Source: Flavobacterium faecale (GTDB lineage: Bacteria; Bacteroidota; Bacteroidia; Flavobacteriales; Flavobacteriaceae). From it: a stretch of DNA of 64,000 nucleotides. The position numbers and the translations under genes are program-made. The notes under the pieces were generated by a model. It saw only the letters and a list, made by a program, of their open reading frames with translations, was not told where the DNA came from and ran no database searches. The DNA is taken from NCBI RefSeq assembly GCF_003076455.1, contig NZ_CP020918.1, positions 3,632,001-3,696,000 of the forward strand. Direction: 5' to 3'. Every line of letters starts with the position of its first letter. Positions within the stretch are counted from its first letter, which is position 1. Below, one piece after another: positions 63,747 to 64,000 of the stretch.

Positions 63747-64000
63747 CTATTTAGTCAAAAAAATGTAGCAAGAATGATCAAGAAATGGACGCTCATTAAA
63801 GAATCGCTCGCTACAACGACTTAGAAAACTATGGTCGTCGTTGGCAAAATGTGGTTGATGTTTGCTGTCGATGAACCAGTCTTGCTTATGGAAAACGCTA
63901 AACTTTGGCAATAGCTTTATAGCTTTCACCCAAGCTTGGTGAAATGCCTCGTATTCTTGATCTGATAATGTAAATATCTCTGGTAGGGCTACTTTAAACA
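63747..64000 (-). CDS. traG: TraG N-terminal part, cut by window edge and ended by in-frame TAG
   Basis: Reading leftwards from the right edge, the minus strand encodes FKVALPEIFTLSDQEYEAFH, then QAWVKAIKLLPKFSVFHKQD and SFLSRCSERFFNERPFLDHS, up to CYIFLTK followed by TAG. These are typical N-terminal TraG residues. After the TAG the same frame runs straight on as PVGRKTSSS into the ATPase. Only one codon interrupts a whole gene. The upstream end lies outside the window. Confidence 0.85.
   Translation of the reverse strand, partial: FKVALPEIFTLSDQEYEAFHQAWVKAIKLLPKFSVFHKQDWFIDSKHQPHFANDDHSFLSRCSERFFNERPFLDHSCYIFLTK

Noticed and set aside
27072..63749. Stop-codon reassignment or programmed readthrough explaining the in-frame TAA and TAG
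   Set aside because: Dozens of genes here end normally at TAA, TAG and TGA, and no stem-loop or recoding signal follows the two internal stops. Mutation or read error is simpler.

Overview
The window looks like the genome of a marine or algae-associated member of the Flavobacteriaceae, probably Flavobacterium or a close relative. The evidence is the AT-rich sequence, paired SusC/SusD genes, a type IX secretion (T9SS) sorting tail, a promoter of the Bacteroidetes type (TTG-N19-TAnnTTTG) in front of tRNA-Arg, and a conjugative element of the Bacteroidetes TraG-to-TraN kind.

From 1 to about 51.4 kb lies one large polysaccharide utilisation locus (PUL). It encodes seven complete S1 sulfatases, two GH29 enzymes, two GH16 endo-hydrolases, a GH117 enzyme, a GH43 enzyme, a GH3 enzyme, the start of a GH2 enzyme, a DUF5060/DUF4038 (GH140-like) hydrolase, an Asp-box beta-propeller lipoprotein, two ThuA-type proteins (one fused to DUF1080), two tandem SusC-SusD-binding-lipoprotein sets and two secreted proteins of unknown function. 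GH117 acts on 3,6-anhydro-L-galactose ends, and GH29 enzymes can act on L-fucose or L-galactose. With the sulfatases this points to a sulfated agar-class galactan of red algae, such as porphyran or an agar/porphyran hybrid. That substrate is inferred and not shown directly.

Layout, left to right. Minus strand: GH2 (cut by the window edge), sulfatase, ThuA protein, then a decayed copy of the sulfatase start. Plus strand (4.5-11.3 kb): sulfatase, sulfatase, GH117, sulfatase. Minus strand: an amino-acid permease, a repeat-rich intergenic island and a small unknown gene. Next is a tight minus-strand operon (24.7 to 14.7 kb): sulfatase, Asp-box protein (frameshifted), GH16, GH43, sulfatase, GH29. 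Further right, still on the minus strand (51.3 to 25.4 kb): susC, susD, lipoprotein, susC, susD, lipoprotein, two secreted proteins, sulfatase, DUF4038 enzyme, GH29, GH3, ThuA-DUF1080 (interrupted by an in-frame stop) and a GH16 lipoprotein. Secreted endo-GH16 enzymes would cut the chain, SusCD would import oligosaccharides, and periplasmic sulfatases and exo-enzymes would finish them.

Six places carry the same paired element, two ACATATGT-like 8-mers exactly 21 bp apart. In five of them it lies 61-73 bp upstream of the start codon of a PUL gene or of a PUL gene remnant. A seventh place has a single copy at the same position. This is probably the operator of the PUL regulator, which is not in the window.

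At 52.1 kb a tRNA-Arg(ACG) gene marks the boundary of an integrative conjugative element that runs off the right edge. The serine recombinase gene ends inside the tRNA on the opposite strand. It is followed by a small coupled gene and a traG-to-traN operon. traG is interrupted by an in-frame TAG. The PUL lies on the other side of the intact tRNA and so is probably a neighbour, not cargo, of this element.
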